This document shows positions 1 to 6,459 of a stretch of 6,606 nucleotides of DNA, one piece after another. Origin of the DNA: Promethearchaeota archaeon (GTDB lineage: Archaea > Asgardarchaeota > Lokiarchaeia > Sigynarchaeales > SOKP01). Both the position numbers and the translations under genes were made by a program. The stretch covers positions 1 to 6,606 of the forward strand of contig JAGXNZ010000237.1 of NCBI GenBank assembly GCA_019894655.1, given 5' to 3'. The notes beneath the pieces were generated by a model, which was given only the letters and a program-made list of their open reading frames with translations, was not told the origin of the DNA and made no database searches. Each line of letters starts with the position of its first letter. The first letter of the stretch is position 1.

Positions 1-1263
1 GAGATTGAAAGATTATCAAAAGAACCCATGATACAAAAGAAAATAGCAAGGTCTATATCCCCAGTTATCTATGGAAGAGACGAGTTGAAAATGGCGACAG
101 CCTTAAGTTTATTTGGAGGTACTAGAAAGCTACGACCCGGGGGAGGATATAAACGAGGTGATATACATATTTTATTTGTAGGAGATCCAGGTACTGGTAA
201 ATCAGAGATTCTAAAAAGCGCAATCGAAATATCACCCCGTGGTTTGTATACCTCAGGGAAAGGCTCAACTGCAGTAGGTCTAACCGCTGCGGTTATTAAA
301 GATAACGAAACTGGTCAAATGAACCTTGAGGCAGGGGCCATTATTTTAGCTAATGGAGGGGTCGCTGCTATCGATGAATTTGACAAAATGGACACATCTG
401 ACCGCTCAGCTCTTCACGAAGCGATGGAACAACAAACTGTTAGTATTGCTAAAGCAGGAATCGTCGCTACTTTAAAAGCCCAAACAGCAATCATAGCGGC
501 AGCAAATCCTCGCACTGGAAGATACGATCGCTACAAAACACCGACACAAAATATTCATCTTCCACCATCACTTTTATCTCGTTTCGATTTAATTTTTATA
601 GTTACAGACAAACCTGATCCTGCTAATGATGCACAAATGGCAGAGTTTATATTACAAAATTCAATGGAAGGGCCGAAGGATAACAATAATAGCAAATCAG
701 CTCCTATTGACAGTGAACTTTTAAAAAAATATATTAAATATGCAAGAAGGAAATGTTTTCCTGTATTGAGTGAAGAAGCAAAGGAAAAAATCAAGGCCTT
801 CTATCTACAACTACGAGGTCAATACGACAGCGAAGATGCGATTGTTTCGATCCTAGCAAGAAATCTAGATGCTCTCGTGCGATTGAGTGAAGCTTATGCA
901 AAAATGTCATTAAGAAATAAAGTACTCAAAAGCGATGTTGAAGAAATTATCAAATTATTTACGAGGTATTTAAAAGACACTGGTTACGATGAAAGCACAG
1001 GAAAGATTGATATGGATAGGATTTTAGTTGGACAATCTCGAAGCTCAATCGGTAAACTTGATAAAATGCTTACCAGATTAAAAGAAATATTTGAAGATAA
1101 CAACTGGAAAGCTTTAGAAAAGATAAATGTTATCCAAATTCTTGAGCTTGAAGAAGGTTTGGATGAAAAATGGATTAAAGATGCTTTGGAAGAACTTGTT
1201 AAAGAGGGCACTCTTTATGAACCAAGGAATAACACGATTAAATTTACTAATAGGGACGATTAA
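1..1263 (+). CDS. mcm: MCM replicative DNA helicase, C-terminal part (5' end outside window)
   Basis: ATP-driven ring helicase that unwinds DNA at replication forks, normally a homohexamer in archaea. The frame is open from base 1 and the nine codons before the first ATG (28) already match the family, so the gene starts upstream; the N-terminal OB/zinc domain, roughly 250-300 residues, is missing. In visible residues: an IYGRDELKMA segment and LFGG at about 24-40, Walker A GDPGTGKS at 61-68, Walker B IDEFDKM at 124-130, the pre-sensor-1 hairpin with its KAGI lysine near 151, sensor 1 AAANP with Asn169, arginine finger SRFD with Arg194, and sensor-2 region ARNLDALVRL with Arg287 and Arg294. 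The last ~70 residues (349-420) look like the C-terminal winged helix. No intein interrupts the ATPase motifs visible here. The gene ends TAA and is followed by a T-rich tract. The family call is very secure; that it is the organism's main MCM is inferred. Confidence 0.97.
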   Translation, partial: EIERLSKEPMIQKKIARSISPVIYGRDELKMATALSLFGGTRKLRPGGGYKRGDIHILFVGDPGTGKSEILKSAIEISPRGLYTSGKGSTAVGLTAAVIKDNETGQMNLEAGAIILANGGVAAIDEFDKMDTSDRSALHEAMEQQTVSIAKAGIVATLKAQTAIIAAANPRTGRYDRYKTPTQNIHLPPSLLSRFDLIFIVTDKPDPANDAQMAEFILQNSMEGPKDNNNSKSAPIDSELLKKYIKYARRKCFPVLSEEAKEKIKAFYLQLRGQYDSEDAIVSILARNLDALVRLSEAYAKMSLRNKVLKSDVEEIIKLFTRYLKDTGYDESTGKIDMDRILVGQSRSSIGKLDKMLTRLKEIFEDNNWKALEKINVIQILELEEGLDEKWIKDALEELVKEGTLYEPRNNTIKFTNRDD

Positions 1264-1284
1264 CTCCTCTTTAATTGATAAATC

Positions 1285-1300
1285 TTTATTTAAAATAAAT
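1285..1300 (+). promoter_or_regulatory. TATA-like element upstream of the UvrD-like helicase
   Basis: TTTATTTAAAATAAAT is an AT-only stretch centred about 30 bp before the ATG at 1324. Archaeal TATA boxes lie about 26 bp before the transcription start, so the transcript would begin around 1318-1322 and be leaderless or nearly so. This agrees with the lack of a usable Shine-Dalgarno sequence. In an AT-rich genome such matches arise by chance, so support is moderate to low. Confidence 0.35.
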
Positions 1301-1309
1301 CAAAACTAA

Positions 1310-1317
1310 TTTTTTTT
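1310..1317 (+). terminator. T8 tract, candidate intrinsic terminator of mcm
   Basis: An uninterrupted run of eight T, followed by CTT, lies 47-54 bases after the mcm stop. Archaeal RNA polymerase commonly terminates at T-rich tracts on the non-template strand without needing a hairpin. The position between two same-strand genes fits separation of mcm from the helicase downstream. No stable stem was seen just before it. It overlaps the region expected to be just upstream of the next gene's transcription start. Confidence 0.45.
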
Positions 1318-1323
1318 CTTGAG

Positions 1324-3510
1324 ATGGATTTACTTATGACACAAAAAAAAGAGGATATGGAGGAGGAATTTGTCTTTGAATTTTATGATGAGGCCCATGC
1401 TGAGTCCTTAGATGCTGTTGAAGAGCCAGAAATACCTGAAGAATATAATGTAGTTGATTTTAACACAGAATTAAACGAAGAACAACTCAGAATTGTGAAT
1501 AACATTCAAGGTACCATGTTGGTTATTGCAGGAGCCGGTTCTGGAAAAACGAGGACTATCGTGTATTCTGTTGCTAAACTATTAGTGTCCGGAGTAAAAC
1601 CTAGCGAAATAATGCTTGTTACCTTCACGAACAAAGCCGCTAACGAAATGATCAAACGAGTAGAAACATTACTTGGAAAAAAACCAAAGGGTATATGGGG
1701 GGGTACTTTCCACTCAATTGCTAGCCGATTTTTGAGGATGTATGCAAAAACGCTTGGACTAAAACCGAATTATACAATTATGGACGAAACGGATGCGAAA
1801 GGATTAATGACATTATCAATTGAAAAAGCAGATGTAAAAGATCTCGAAGAAAAATTTCCTACATCCACAATGGCAAAAGCCATATTATCGTTTTCAATCA
1901 ATTGTAATAAGACAATTCGTGAAGTAATTCAATGGAAATATAACCATCTTGATAGCGATGCAATTATTGCCAAATTACACGAAGTCATTAATATTTATAA
2001 AGAGAAAAAAGCAGAAGATAGTTTAGTGGATTTTGATGATTTATTAGTCTTCTGGAATCGGCTATTAGATGAAAGGTTTGTTGCGAAATTAATCGCTAGG
2101 AAAATTAAATATGTATTAGTTGACGAATATCAAGATACAAACTATATACAAGATGAAATTATTTATAAAATTGTACAACAAAATACAGAACATAATTTAA
2201 TGGTTGTTGGTGACGATTCACAAAGTATATATGCATTTCGAGGCGCCAATATTCAGAATATCTTGAATTTTGAGAAAAAATATAAAGATTGCAAAAAATA
2301 TGCTATAACATACAATTATCGTAGTGTTCCTGAAATTTTAGATTTAGCTAATGAGTCAATAAAGCGTAACATCTCTCAGTATAAGAAAGAGATGCATACT
2401 ACACGTAAAAATGGAATGAAACCTATTCATGTTTCAACTGAGTCTGATGAATACCAAGCAGAATTTATAGTTTATATGATAAATCAATTGAAATTTGAAG
2501 AGTATGATTTAGATGATATTGCTGTTTTATATCGTGCTGGTTATCACTCGTTAAGAATAGAATTGGAATTACAAAAATATAAAATCCCATATGTTGTTCA
2601 TTCAGGGGTGTCCTTCTTTGAACGAGCTCACGTTAAAGATTTACTAGCACATTTGCGTATTATTCAAAATCCGCAAGATGAGATCTCTTGGTCAAGAGTA
2701 TTAGCATTGTTTCAAGGCATTGGAAAAAAGACTTCCTCTAAAATTTTCGATATGATATCGGCTATAAACAACCCTTTAGAAAATCTAACTTTAGATAACA
2801 ATATCTTAAAAATATTAAATAAATTGAAAATTCCCAAGCTTTTAAGAGAAGAAATTTGTGATTATTTAAACAATTTTTTTATATCTATTAAATATAACAA
2901 ACCTAATGAAGTTATCAATAATTTAATTAACCAATTAAGAAAAAACTTAAAAATTCAATATAATAATTGGCAAGATCGCTTAGAAGACCTAAAACAAATT
3001 AGTATTTATTCCCAAAATTTTGATTCTGTTCCTCGATTTTTGGATACAATAACACTGAACAAATCCACCTTTGAATCTAAAAAAGTAGGTTTATCATCTA
3101 TAGACAACCAATCACCATTAACACTTTCCACAATTCATAGAGCAAAAGGTTTGGAATGGAAAATTGTGTTCATTCCAATGTTATCCGATAATTTATTTCC
3201 ATCGAGCAAGGTTAAAATTAATTCTCCAACATATGAGGAAGAACGGAGAATCTTTTATGTAGGAATTACCAGAGCGAAAGACAAATTATTTTTAATATCT
3301 CCTAAAAGTATTAGAGTTTTCAAAGGTCAAAGAGAGTTAAAAACCTCTCAATTCATTAGAGAATTAAATCCAAATGTTTACAAAAAAAAAATTCATAACC
3401 ATTATAATTTAAATCAATTAAGTCAGAATGAAGTTTTAATTAAAAGAAAACCAGAAAAAAAGAGAGAATTACCTTTATTTACAACAGCAGATACACTATT
3501 AAAAGATTAA
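1324..3510 (+). CDS. UvrD/Rep/PcrA-type SF1A DNA helicase
   Basis: ATP-dependent 3'-5' DNA helicase/translocase of superfamily 1A, 728 residues, close to the usual length. The motif set is complete and in order: Q motif around Gln54, motif I AGAGSGKT 69-76, Ia VTFTNKAANEM 99-109, Ib GTFHSIASRF 127-136, II LVDEYQDT 265-272, III VVGDDSQSIYAFRGA 294-308, IV NYRS 331-334, then IAVLYRAG near 399, FFERAHVKDLLAHLR 430-444, a GIGKKT turn 464-469, V STIHRAKGLEW 602-612 and VI FYVGITRAKDKL 644-655. Residues 1-45 form an acidic extension and the last ~40 a basic linker with a short hydrophobic end. The region 480-560 (2B) is unusually rich in Asn, Ile, Leu and Lys. The start at 1324 could instead be ATG 1336 or 1357; nothing upstream decides this. 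Such helicases act in excision repair, mismatch repair or fork rescue; the role here is not shown. UvrD-like helicases are mainly bacterial, so ancient transfer is plausible. Confidence 0.95.
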   Translation: MDLLMTQKKEDMEEEFVFEFYDEAHAESLDAVEEPEIPEEYNVVDFNTELNEEQLRIVNNIQGTMLVIAGAGSGKTRTIVYSVAKLLVSGVKPSEIMLVTFTNKAANEMIKRVETLLGKKPKGIWGGTFHSIASRFLRMYAKTLGLKPNYTIMDETDAKGLMTLSIEKADVKDLEEKFPTSTMAKAILSFSINCNKTIREVIQWKYNHLDSDAIIAKLHEVINIYKEKKAEDSLVDFDDLLVFWNRLLDERFVAKLIARKIKYVLVDEYQDTNYIQDEIIYKIVQQNTEHNLMVVGDDSQSIYAFRGANIQNILNFEKKYKDCKKYAITYNYRSVPEILDLANESIKRNISQYKKEMHTTRKNGMKPIHVSTESDEYQAEFIVYMINQLKFEEYDLDDIAVLYRAGYHSLRIELELQKYKIPYVVHSGVSFFERAHVKDLLAHLRIIQNPQDEISWSRVLALFQGIGKKTSSKIFDMISAINNPLENLTLDNNILKILNKLKIPKLLREEICDYLNNFFISIKYNKPNEVINNLINQLRKNLKIQYNNWQDRLEDLKQISIYSQNFDSVPRFLDTITLNKSTFESKKVGLSSIDNQSPLTLSTIHRAKGLEWKIVFIPMLSDNLFPSSKVKINSPTYEEERRIFYVGITRAKDKLFLISPKSIRVFKGQRELKTSQFIRELNPNVYKKKIHNHYNLNQLSQNEVLIKRKPEKKRELPLFTTADTLLKD

Positions 3511-3536
3511 TTTAAAACTCAATCTAGACTTAATAA

Positions 3537-3545
3537 TTTAATATT
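3537..3545 (+). promoter_or_regulatory. TATA-like element upstream of the zinc dehydrogenase
   Basis: TTTAATATT is centred about 33 bp before the chosen ATG at 3574, in the 63-bp gap after the helicase. The spacing fits an archaeal promoter giving a very short 5' leader. The gap has no long T tract, so read-through from the helicase gene is equally possible. Confidence 0.3.
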
Positions 3546-3573
3546 CTTTAGTTTTAATGAAGTGAAGAGTTTC

Positions 3574-4554
3574 ATGAAAGCGGCTGTATTTATTGATGTA
3601 AAAAAAATTGATTATAGAGAGGATTATCCAAAACCATCTCCAGGAGAGGAGGATGTAATCGTAAAAACGCATTATTGTGGAATTTGTGGAAGTGATATAA
3701 CTAATTATAAGTTCAAGATGTATCAGGTACCTATAATTATGGGTCATGAATTTTCGGGGGAGGTTGTAGAAATCGGTTCTAATATTGCTGACATAAAATT
3801 AGGAGATAAAGTTTGTGGAATCAATGTTGCGTTAGATATCGATAAAGGGCAATTAGACGGATTGGGAATTTTTAAAGATGGAGGATTTGCTGAATTCGTA
3901 AGAGTTCCAAGAAAATATTTATTCCAAATACCAAAATCGGTTTCAACTAAAGAAGCCGTAATGATTGAGTCATTTGCTAATGTTTGCAGAGCAGTAAAAT
4001 TATCTAATATTACAGAAAACCAAAATATAATTATAATAGGAGCGGGAAATATTGGATTATGCTTTTTAAGTTATTTATTGATTAAAAAAAAACCTCATTA
4101 TATCATCGCAATTGAGCCACAAGAATTTTTAAGAGAAAAAGCTAAAGAATTCGGTGCAACCGAAGCTTTTAATCCAAACCCAGCAAAAATTAAAAATTTT
4201 TTAAAAAGAAGCGGAAAGCCTTCTTACATTTTTGATTGCGCAGGAAATCAAAAGTCGATCTTATTGGCAATAGATTTAATAAAAAAAGGAGGGTCTGTTA
4301 TCCTAGAGGGAGTTTTTAAAGGGAAAGTTACATTTCCTATGTTTCTGTTGAATTCAAAGGAAGTTAGTATTAAAGGTGTTTTAAGCCACGATCGTGAGGA
4401 TATTCTTTGTGCTATAGATTTTTTTTCTCAGAATAATATTAATCCAAATAAGTATATATCTCAAATTATACCTATTCAAGACACTCAAAATGCTTTTGAG
4501 AAATTTCTTGATCCTGGTCAAAGAGAATTTATAAAACTCGTTATTGAGGTATAA
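3574..4554 (+). CDS. Zinc-dependent medium-chain alcohol/polyol dehydrogenase (substrate unknown)
   Basis: NAD(P)-dependent oxidoreductase of the medium-chain dehydrogenase family (sorbitol/threonine dehydrogenase-like), 326 residues and slightly short. The start is ATG 3574, giving the classic MKAAVF opening; an in-frame GTG at 3562 would add four residues without support. Catalytic-zinc residues are visible: Cys35 in CGICGSD, His58-Glu59 in GHEFSGEV, and a Glu132 matching the family's EPL-type glutamate. The Rossmann fold has GAGNIG at 156-161, and Glu181 sits at the end of the second strand, which suggests NAD rather than NADP. Between GDKVCG (77-82) and DGGFAEFV (102-109) the four-cysteine structural-zinc lobe is absent and the segment is short. 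The substrate cannot be read from the sequence; alcohols, polyols, sugars and threonine are all possible. It lies between a helicase and a GTPase, so context does not help. Confidence 0.9.
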   Translation: MKAAVFIDVKKIDYREDYPKPSPGEEDVIVKTHYCGICGSDITNYKFKMYQVPIIMGHEFSGEVVEIGSNIADIKLGDKVCGINVALDIDKGQLDGLGIFKDGGFAEFVRVPRKYLFQIPKSVSTKEAVMIESFANVCRAVKLSNITENQNIIIIGAGNIGLCFLSYLLIKKKPHYIIAIEPQEFLREKAKEFGATEAFNPNPAKIKNFLKRSGKPSYIFDCAGNQKSILLAIDLIKKGGSVILEGVFKGKVTFPMFLLNSKEVSIKGVLSHDREDILCAIDFFSQNNINPNKYISQIIPIQDTQNAFEKFLDPGQREFIKLVIEV

Positions 4555-4562
4555 CACTCAGA

Positions 4563-4584
4563 AGATAAATTAGTAAATTTATTT
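4563..4584. terminator. AT-rich hairpin between convergent genes, possible bidirectional terminator
   Basis: ATAAATT (4565-4571) and AATTTAT (4576-4582) are exact inverted repeats around the loop AGTA. One G-T and one A-T pair can extend the stem to nine pairs (4563-4584). It fills most of the 29-bp gap between the converging dehydrogenase and GTPase genes and reaches the first base of the GTPase stop codon. The position fits termination on both strands, but the stem is all A-T apart from the wobble and weak, so function is only inferred. Confidence 0.3.
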
Positions 4585-5096
4585 CATGCTTTGGATTTAA
4601 TAATCGCTTCAGCTATTTGATGAAATGCTTTTTCAACATTTTGACCATATTTTGCAGAAGTATGAATAGTTGTTTTTACTTTGCTAATTTGAGCTAATTT
4701 TTCAATATCGTTCTTAGAAATAAGGGGGGCCAGATCCACCTTATTTACAACTATAATCTTAGGAATATCTCCACAATTCTTTCTGAGATCAGGAATCCAG
4801 AACTCCGACAATTGTTCAAAAGTTTTTATCCTGGTTATATCCCCAACTATGAGAGCCCCATGAGTTCCTCCATAATACATCTGTCTCATCTTTATCCATT
4901 TTTCTTGCCCAGCAATATCCCAAATTTGGATGGAGACTTTATCACCTGATTTTAATAACAGTTCCTTAACAAATATGTTTGTACCTATTGACGCCCTATA
5001 ATCTTGAGAAAAATGCCCAGATATAAATTTTTTAACTAAAGAAGTCTTACCTACTCCAGCTTCTCCGATAATTACGATCTTAATCCGATAAACCAT
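4584..5096 (-). CDS. Ras/Rab-like small GTPase (eukaryotic-signature type)
   Basis: Small GTP-binding molecular switch of 170 residues, essentially just the G domain. All five G motifs are present: G1 GEAGVGKTS 11-19, G2 with Thr39 after ASIG, G3 WDIAGQE 59-65, G4 NKVD 118-121 and G5 TSAK 146-149. The glutamine of AGQE, which supports hydrolysis in Ras and Rab, is kept (Gln64); the usual Thr of WDTAGQE is Ile61. The MYYGGTHGALIVGDIT stretch is typical of Rab-like rather than Arf or translation GTPases. The C-terminus ends KSKA with no cysteine (the only Cys is 108) and no hypervariable tail, so prenylation is not expected; nor is there a Gly2 for myristoylation. It is probably cytosolic or recruited by a partner such as a roadblock/longin protein, though none is encoded here. 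It converges with the dehydrogenase and diverges from the deacetylase gene. Such GTPases are abundant in Asgard archaea and drive the lineage call. Confidence 0.95.
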   Translation of the reverse strand: MVYRIKIVIIGEAGVGKTSLVKKFISGHFSQDYRASIGTNIFVKELLLKSGDKVSIQIWDIAGQEKWIKMRQMYYGGTHGALIVGDITRIKTFEQLSEFWIPDLRKNCGDIPKIIVVNKVDLAPLISKNDIEKLAQISKVKTTIHTSAKYGQNVEKAFHQIAEAIIKSKA

Positions 5097-5119
5097 TCTA
5101 CTTAAACAATTGATGTTAT

Positions 5120-5135
5120 CAAATATATATATTTG
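5120..5135 (-). promoter_or_regulatory. Perfect palindromic TATA element of the GTPase gene
   Basis: CAAATATATATATTTG is a perfect 16-bp palindrome centred about 31 bp upstream of the GTPase start codon at 5096. It contains a strong TATA core, and its spacing would place the transcription start within a few bases of the ATG, giving a leaderless or very short-leader mRNA. No Shine-Dalgarno sequence is seen before that ATG. Being symmetric, it carries no direction by itself and could also bind a dimeric regulator. Confidence 0.55.
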
Positions 5136-5144
5136 TAGCTCTAC

Positions 5145-5173
5145 TAAAAATAAAAATTTGCATAAAAATAAAA
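5145..5173. repeat. Two exact 11-bp direct repeats (TAAAAATAAAA), 18-bp period
   Basis: TAAAAATAAAA occurs at 5145-5155 and again at 5163-5173. The repeats lie just upstream (in the GTPase direction) of the palindromic TATA element. A-tract repeats can bend DNA or serve as operator sites, but the composition is low complexity and this AT-rich region could produce them by chance. Confidence 0.35.
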
Positions 5174-5190
5174 GTTGGAAACATTAATCT

Positions 5191-5203
5191 GGAAGGTTTA
5201 AAA
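5191..5203 (+). promoter_or_regulatory. Candidate BRE/TATA promoter toward the deacetylase gene
   Basis: GGAAGG directly followed by TTTAAAA resembles a purine-rich BRE plus TATA box. Transcription would start near 5226 and leave a leader of about 90 bases before the ATG at 5320. A T6 run at 5258-5263 lies inside that leader. A closer alternative is TTTTAAAAAA at 5294-5303, which is only about 20 bp before the ATG and so nearly too close. Neither is decisive. Confidence 0.25.
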
Positions 5204-5319
5204 TGTCTTTTTAAGTAAAAACATACATAACTTCTTCTCGGCTAAATAAATAGTAACTTTTTTAAAGAATAACGAAAAATCATTATTCAATAGTTTTAAA
5301 AAACATTTAATTGGTAAAA

Positions 5320-6408
5320 ATGACCACAGGGGTAATATATGACGATATTTATCTTAGCCACCGTATTGGCACACATGTTGAGAGTCACGAAAGACTAATT
5401 GGAATCATGGATTTCTTAAATAAGAAAAAATTATTAGAAAATCCAGACTTTAAGTTAATTCGACCTAGAAAAGCTACTACAGATCAAATCAGATATGTTC
5501 ACCAAGAGAGTTTAATTAAGGAAGTAAAAGAAGTTAGTGAAATATCTCGTATTACTGGTCATATTCAGCAGCTTGATATGGACACGGCCGTATCAGCAAA
5601 GACATATGAAGCATCACTTTATAGCGTTGGTGGAAATTTAAATGGTGTTGATAAAATTATTGATGGTAAGGTTAAGAATGCTTTCGCTTTGGTAAGACCT
5701 CCTGGTCATCATTCAAACTCTTACAAATGTGCGGGTTTTTGCATCTTTAACAATGTAGCGATTGCTGCTGAATATCTTCTTAAAGAAAAGGGGCTAAAAA
5801 GGGTGGCAATAATAGATTGGGATTGTCACGCGGGAAATGGAACCTCTGATATTTTCTATAATGGCTCCAAAAATGGTGATGTAATCTTTTTTGACTCACA
5901 TCAGGATGGTAGGACACTTTATCCAGGCACTGGTTTTATTAATGATTTAGGGAACAAGGCGGGGCAAGGTAAAATAATCAATTTTCCGATGCCTCCGAGA
6001 GCTGCTGATGATGTTAATATAATGTTTTTGGATGAAATTATAGCTCCTATTTGCCAAGAATTTAAACCAGAATTTTTCCTAATATCTGCGGGATTTGATA
6101 CTCACTGGACAGACAGACTTACTAATATGGGTTGGACCTATCAGGGACCGGCTAATTATTTGAAGAAAATCAAAGAAATTGCTGGAGAATACGCTAGTGA
6201 TCGAATTTTAATTACTTTGGAAGGTGGATACGAAATTGATAAGCAAGCTAGAGCTGTATATAATTGCCTTCAAGTTCTCGATAATAGTGAAAATGAACTG
6301 ATTGAAGAAAATATAAGAGAATCTAATAGTGATGTTTTAAATTACGTAAGTAACAAAGTCATGCCTAAATTGAAAGAACTTCTTAAACCTTATTGGAATT
6401 GCTTTTAA
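5320..6408 (+). CDS. Histone deacetylase family (class II-like/AcuC-like) zinc amidohydrolase
   Basis: Zinc-dependent deacetylase of the arginase-deacetylase fold, 362 residues, about full length. The ATG at 5320 gives the normal MTTGVIYDD opening; an in-frame TTG at 5311 is an unlikely start. Visible catalytic set: the His130-His131 dyad in RPPGHHS, GFCIFNN 139-145, zinc ligands Asp168 and His170 in DWDCHAGNGT, the SHQDG/YPGTG loop around 193-205, the third zinc ligand Asp260 in SAGFDTH, and the transition-state tyrosine Tyr304 in EGGY. Departures from consensus: the DxDxHH motif reads DWDCHA (Ala171), and the N-terminal HPE motif reads VES (20-22). Activity is expected because all ligands remain. 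Substrates could be acetyl-lysine on chromatin or other proteins, or acetylated small molecules such as polyamines; the sequence does not choose. It diverges from the GTPase gene across 223 bp. No signal peptide or membrane segment is seen. Confidence 0.94.
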   Translation: MTTGVIYDDIYLSHRIGTHVESHERLIGIMDFLNKKKLLENPDFKLIRPRKATTDQIRYVHQESLIKEVKEVSEISRITGHIQQLDMDTAVSAKTYEASLYSVGGNLNGVDKIIDGKVKNAFALVRPPGHHSNSYKCAGFCIFNNVAIAAEYLLKEKGLKRVAIIDWDCHAGNGTSDIFYNGSKNGDVIFFDSHQDGRTLYPGTGFINDLGNKAGQGKIINFPMPPRAADDVNIMFLDEIIAPICQEFKPEFFLISAGFDTHWTDRLTNMGWTYQGPANYLKKIKEIAGEYASDRILITLEGGYEIDKQARAVYNCLQVLDNSENELIEENIRESNSDVLNYVSNKVMPKLKELLKPYWNCF

Positions 6409-6451
6409 CTTTTAAAAAAGAACTCTAAGATATCGCCCATTTGTGCTATAG

Positions 6452-6459
6452 TTTATAAA
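6452..6459 (+). promoter_or_regulatory. TATA box upstream of the last gene
   Basis: TTTATAAA, at the centre of the 10-bp palindrome GTTTATAAAC (6451-6460), is the best TATA match in the 115-bp gap after the deacetylase gene. Transcription would start near 6482, leaving a leader of about 40 bases before ATG 6524. The purine-rich AGAGAAGAA (6511-6519) before that ATG might help ribosome binding but is not a canonical Shine-Dalgarno sequence. Confidence 0.45.

Noticed and set aside
700..728. Possible PIP-box (PCNA-binding) at the helicase C-terminus, in helicase residue numbers
   Set aside because: The tail has no Q-x-x-hydrophobic-x-x-aromatic-aromatic pattern; RELPLFTTADTLLKD does not fit.
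555..794. 79-codon open frame on the minus strand
   Set aside because: It lies entirely inside mcm, has no recognisable family, and its Ser/Leu-rich composition is what antisense reading of this gene gives.
984..1211. 75-codon open frame on the minus strand
   Set aside because: It is antisense to the MCM winged-helix region, is serine-rich low complexity and has no promoter or start signal.
1127..1309. 60-codon open frame on the plus strand overlapping the mcm end
   Set aside because: It is out of frame with a well-conserved MCM C-terminus and shows no family resemblance.
1357..1367. GGAGGAGG-like string inside the helicase gene, resembling a ribosome binding site
   Set aside because: It encodes part of the acidic N-terminal extension, and the next ATG (1385) is out of frame with the helicase.
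3562..3573. GTG start four codons upstream for the dehydrogenase
   Set aside because: The MKAAVF opening at ATG 3574 matches where the family normally begins, and the extra residues have no support.
3538..3747. 69-codon open frame on the minus strand with hydrophobic stretches
   Set aside because: It is antisense to the conserved N-terminus of the dehydrogenase; the apparent hydrophobic segments come from reading AT-rich coding DNA backwards.
5311..5319. TTG start three codons upstream for the deacetylase
   Set aside because: ATG 5320 gives the family's usual opening, and TTG is a rarer start with no ribosome-binding support.
5097..5319. Possible tRNA, small RNA gene or small protein in the divergent gap
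   Set aside because: No cloverleaf or GC-rich stem is visible, and the only plus-strand ATG near 5203 stops after three codons.
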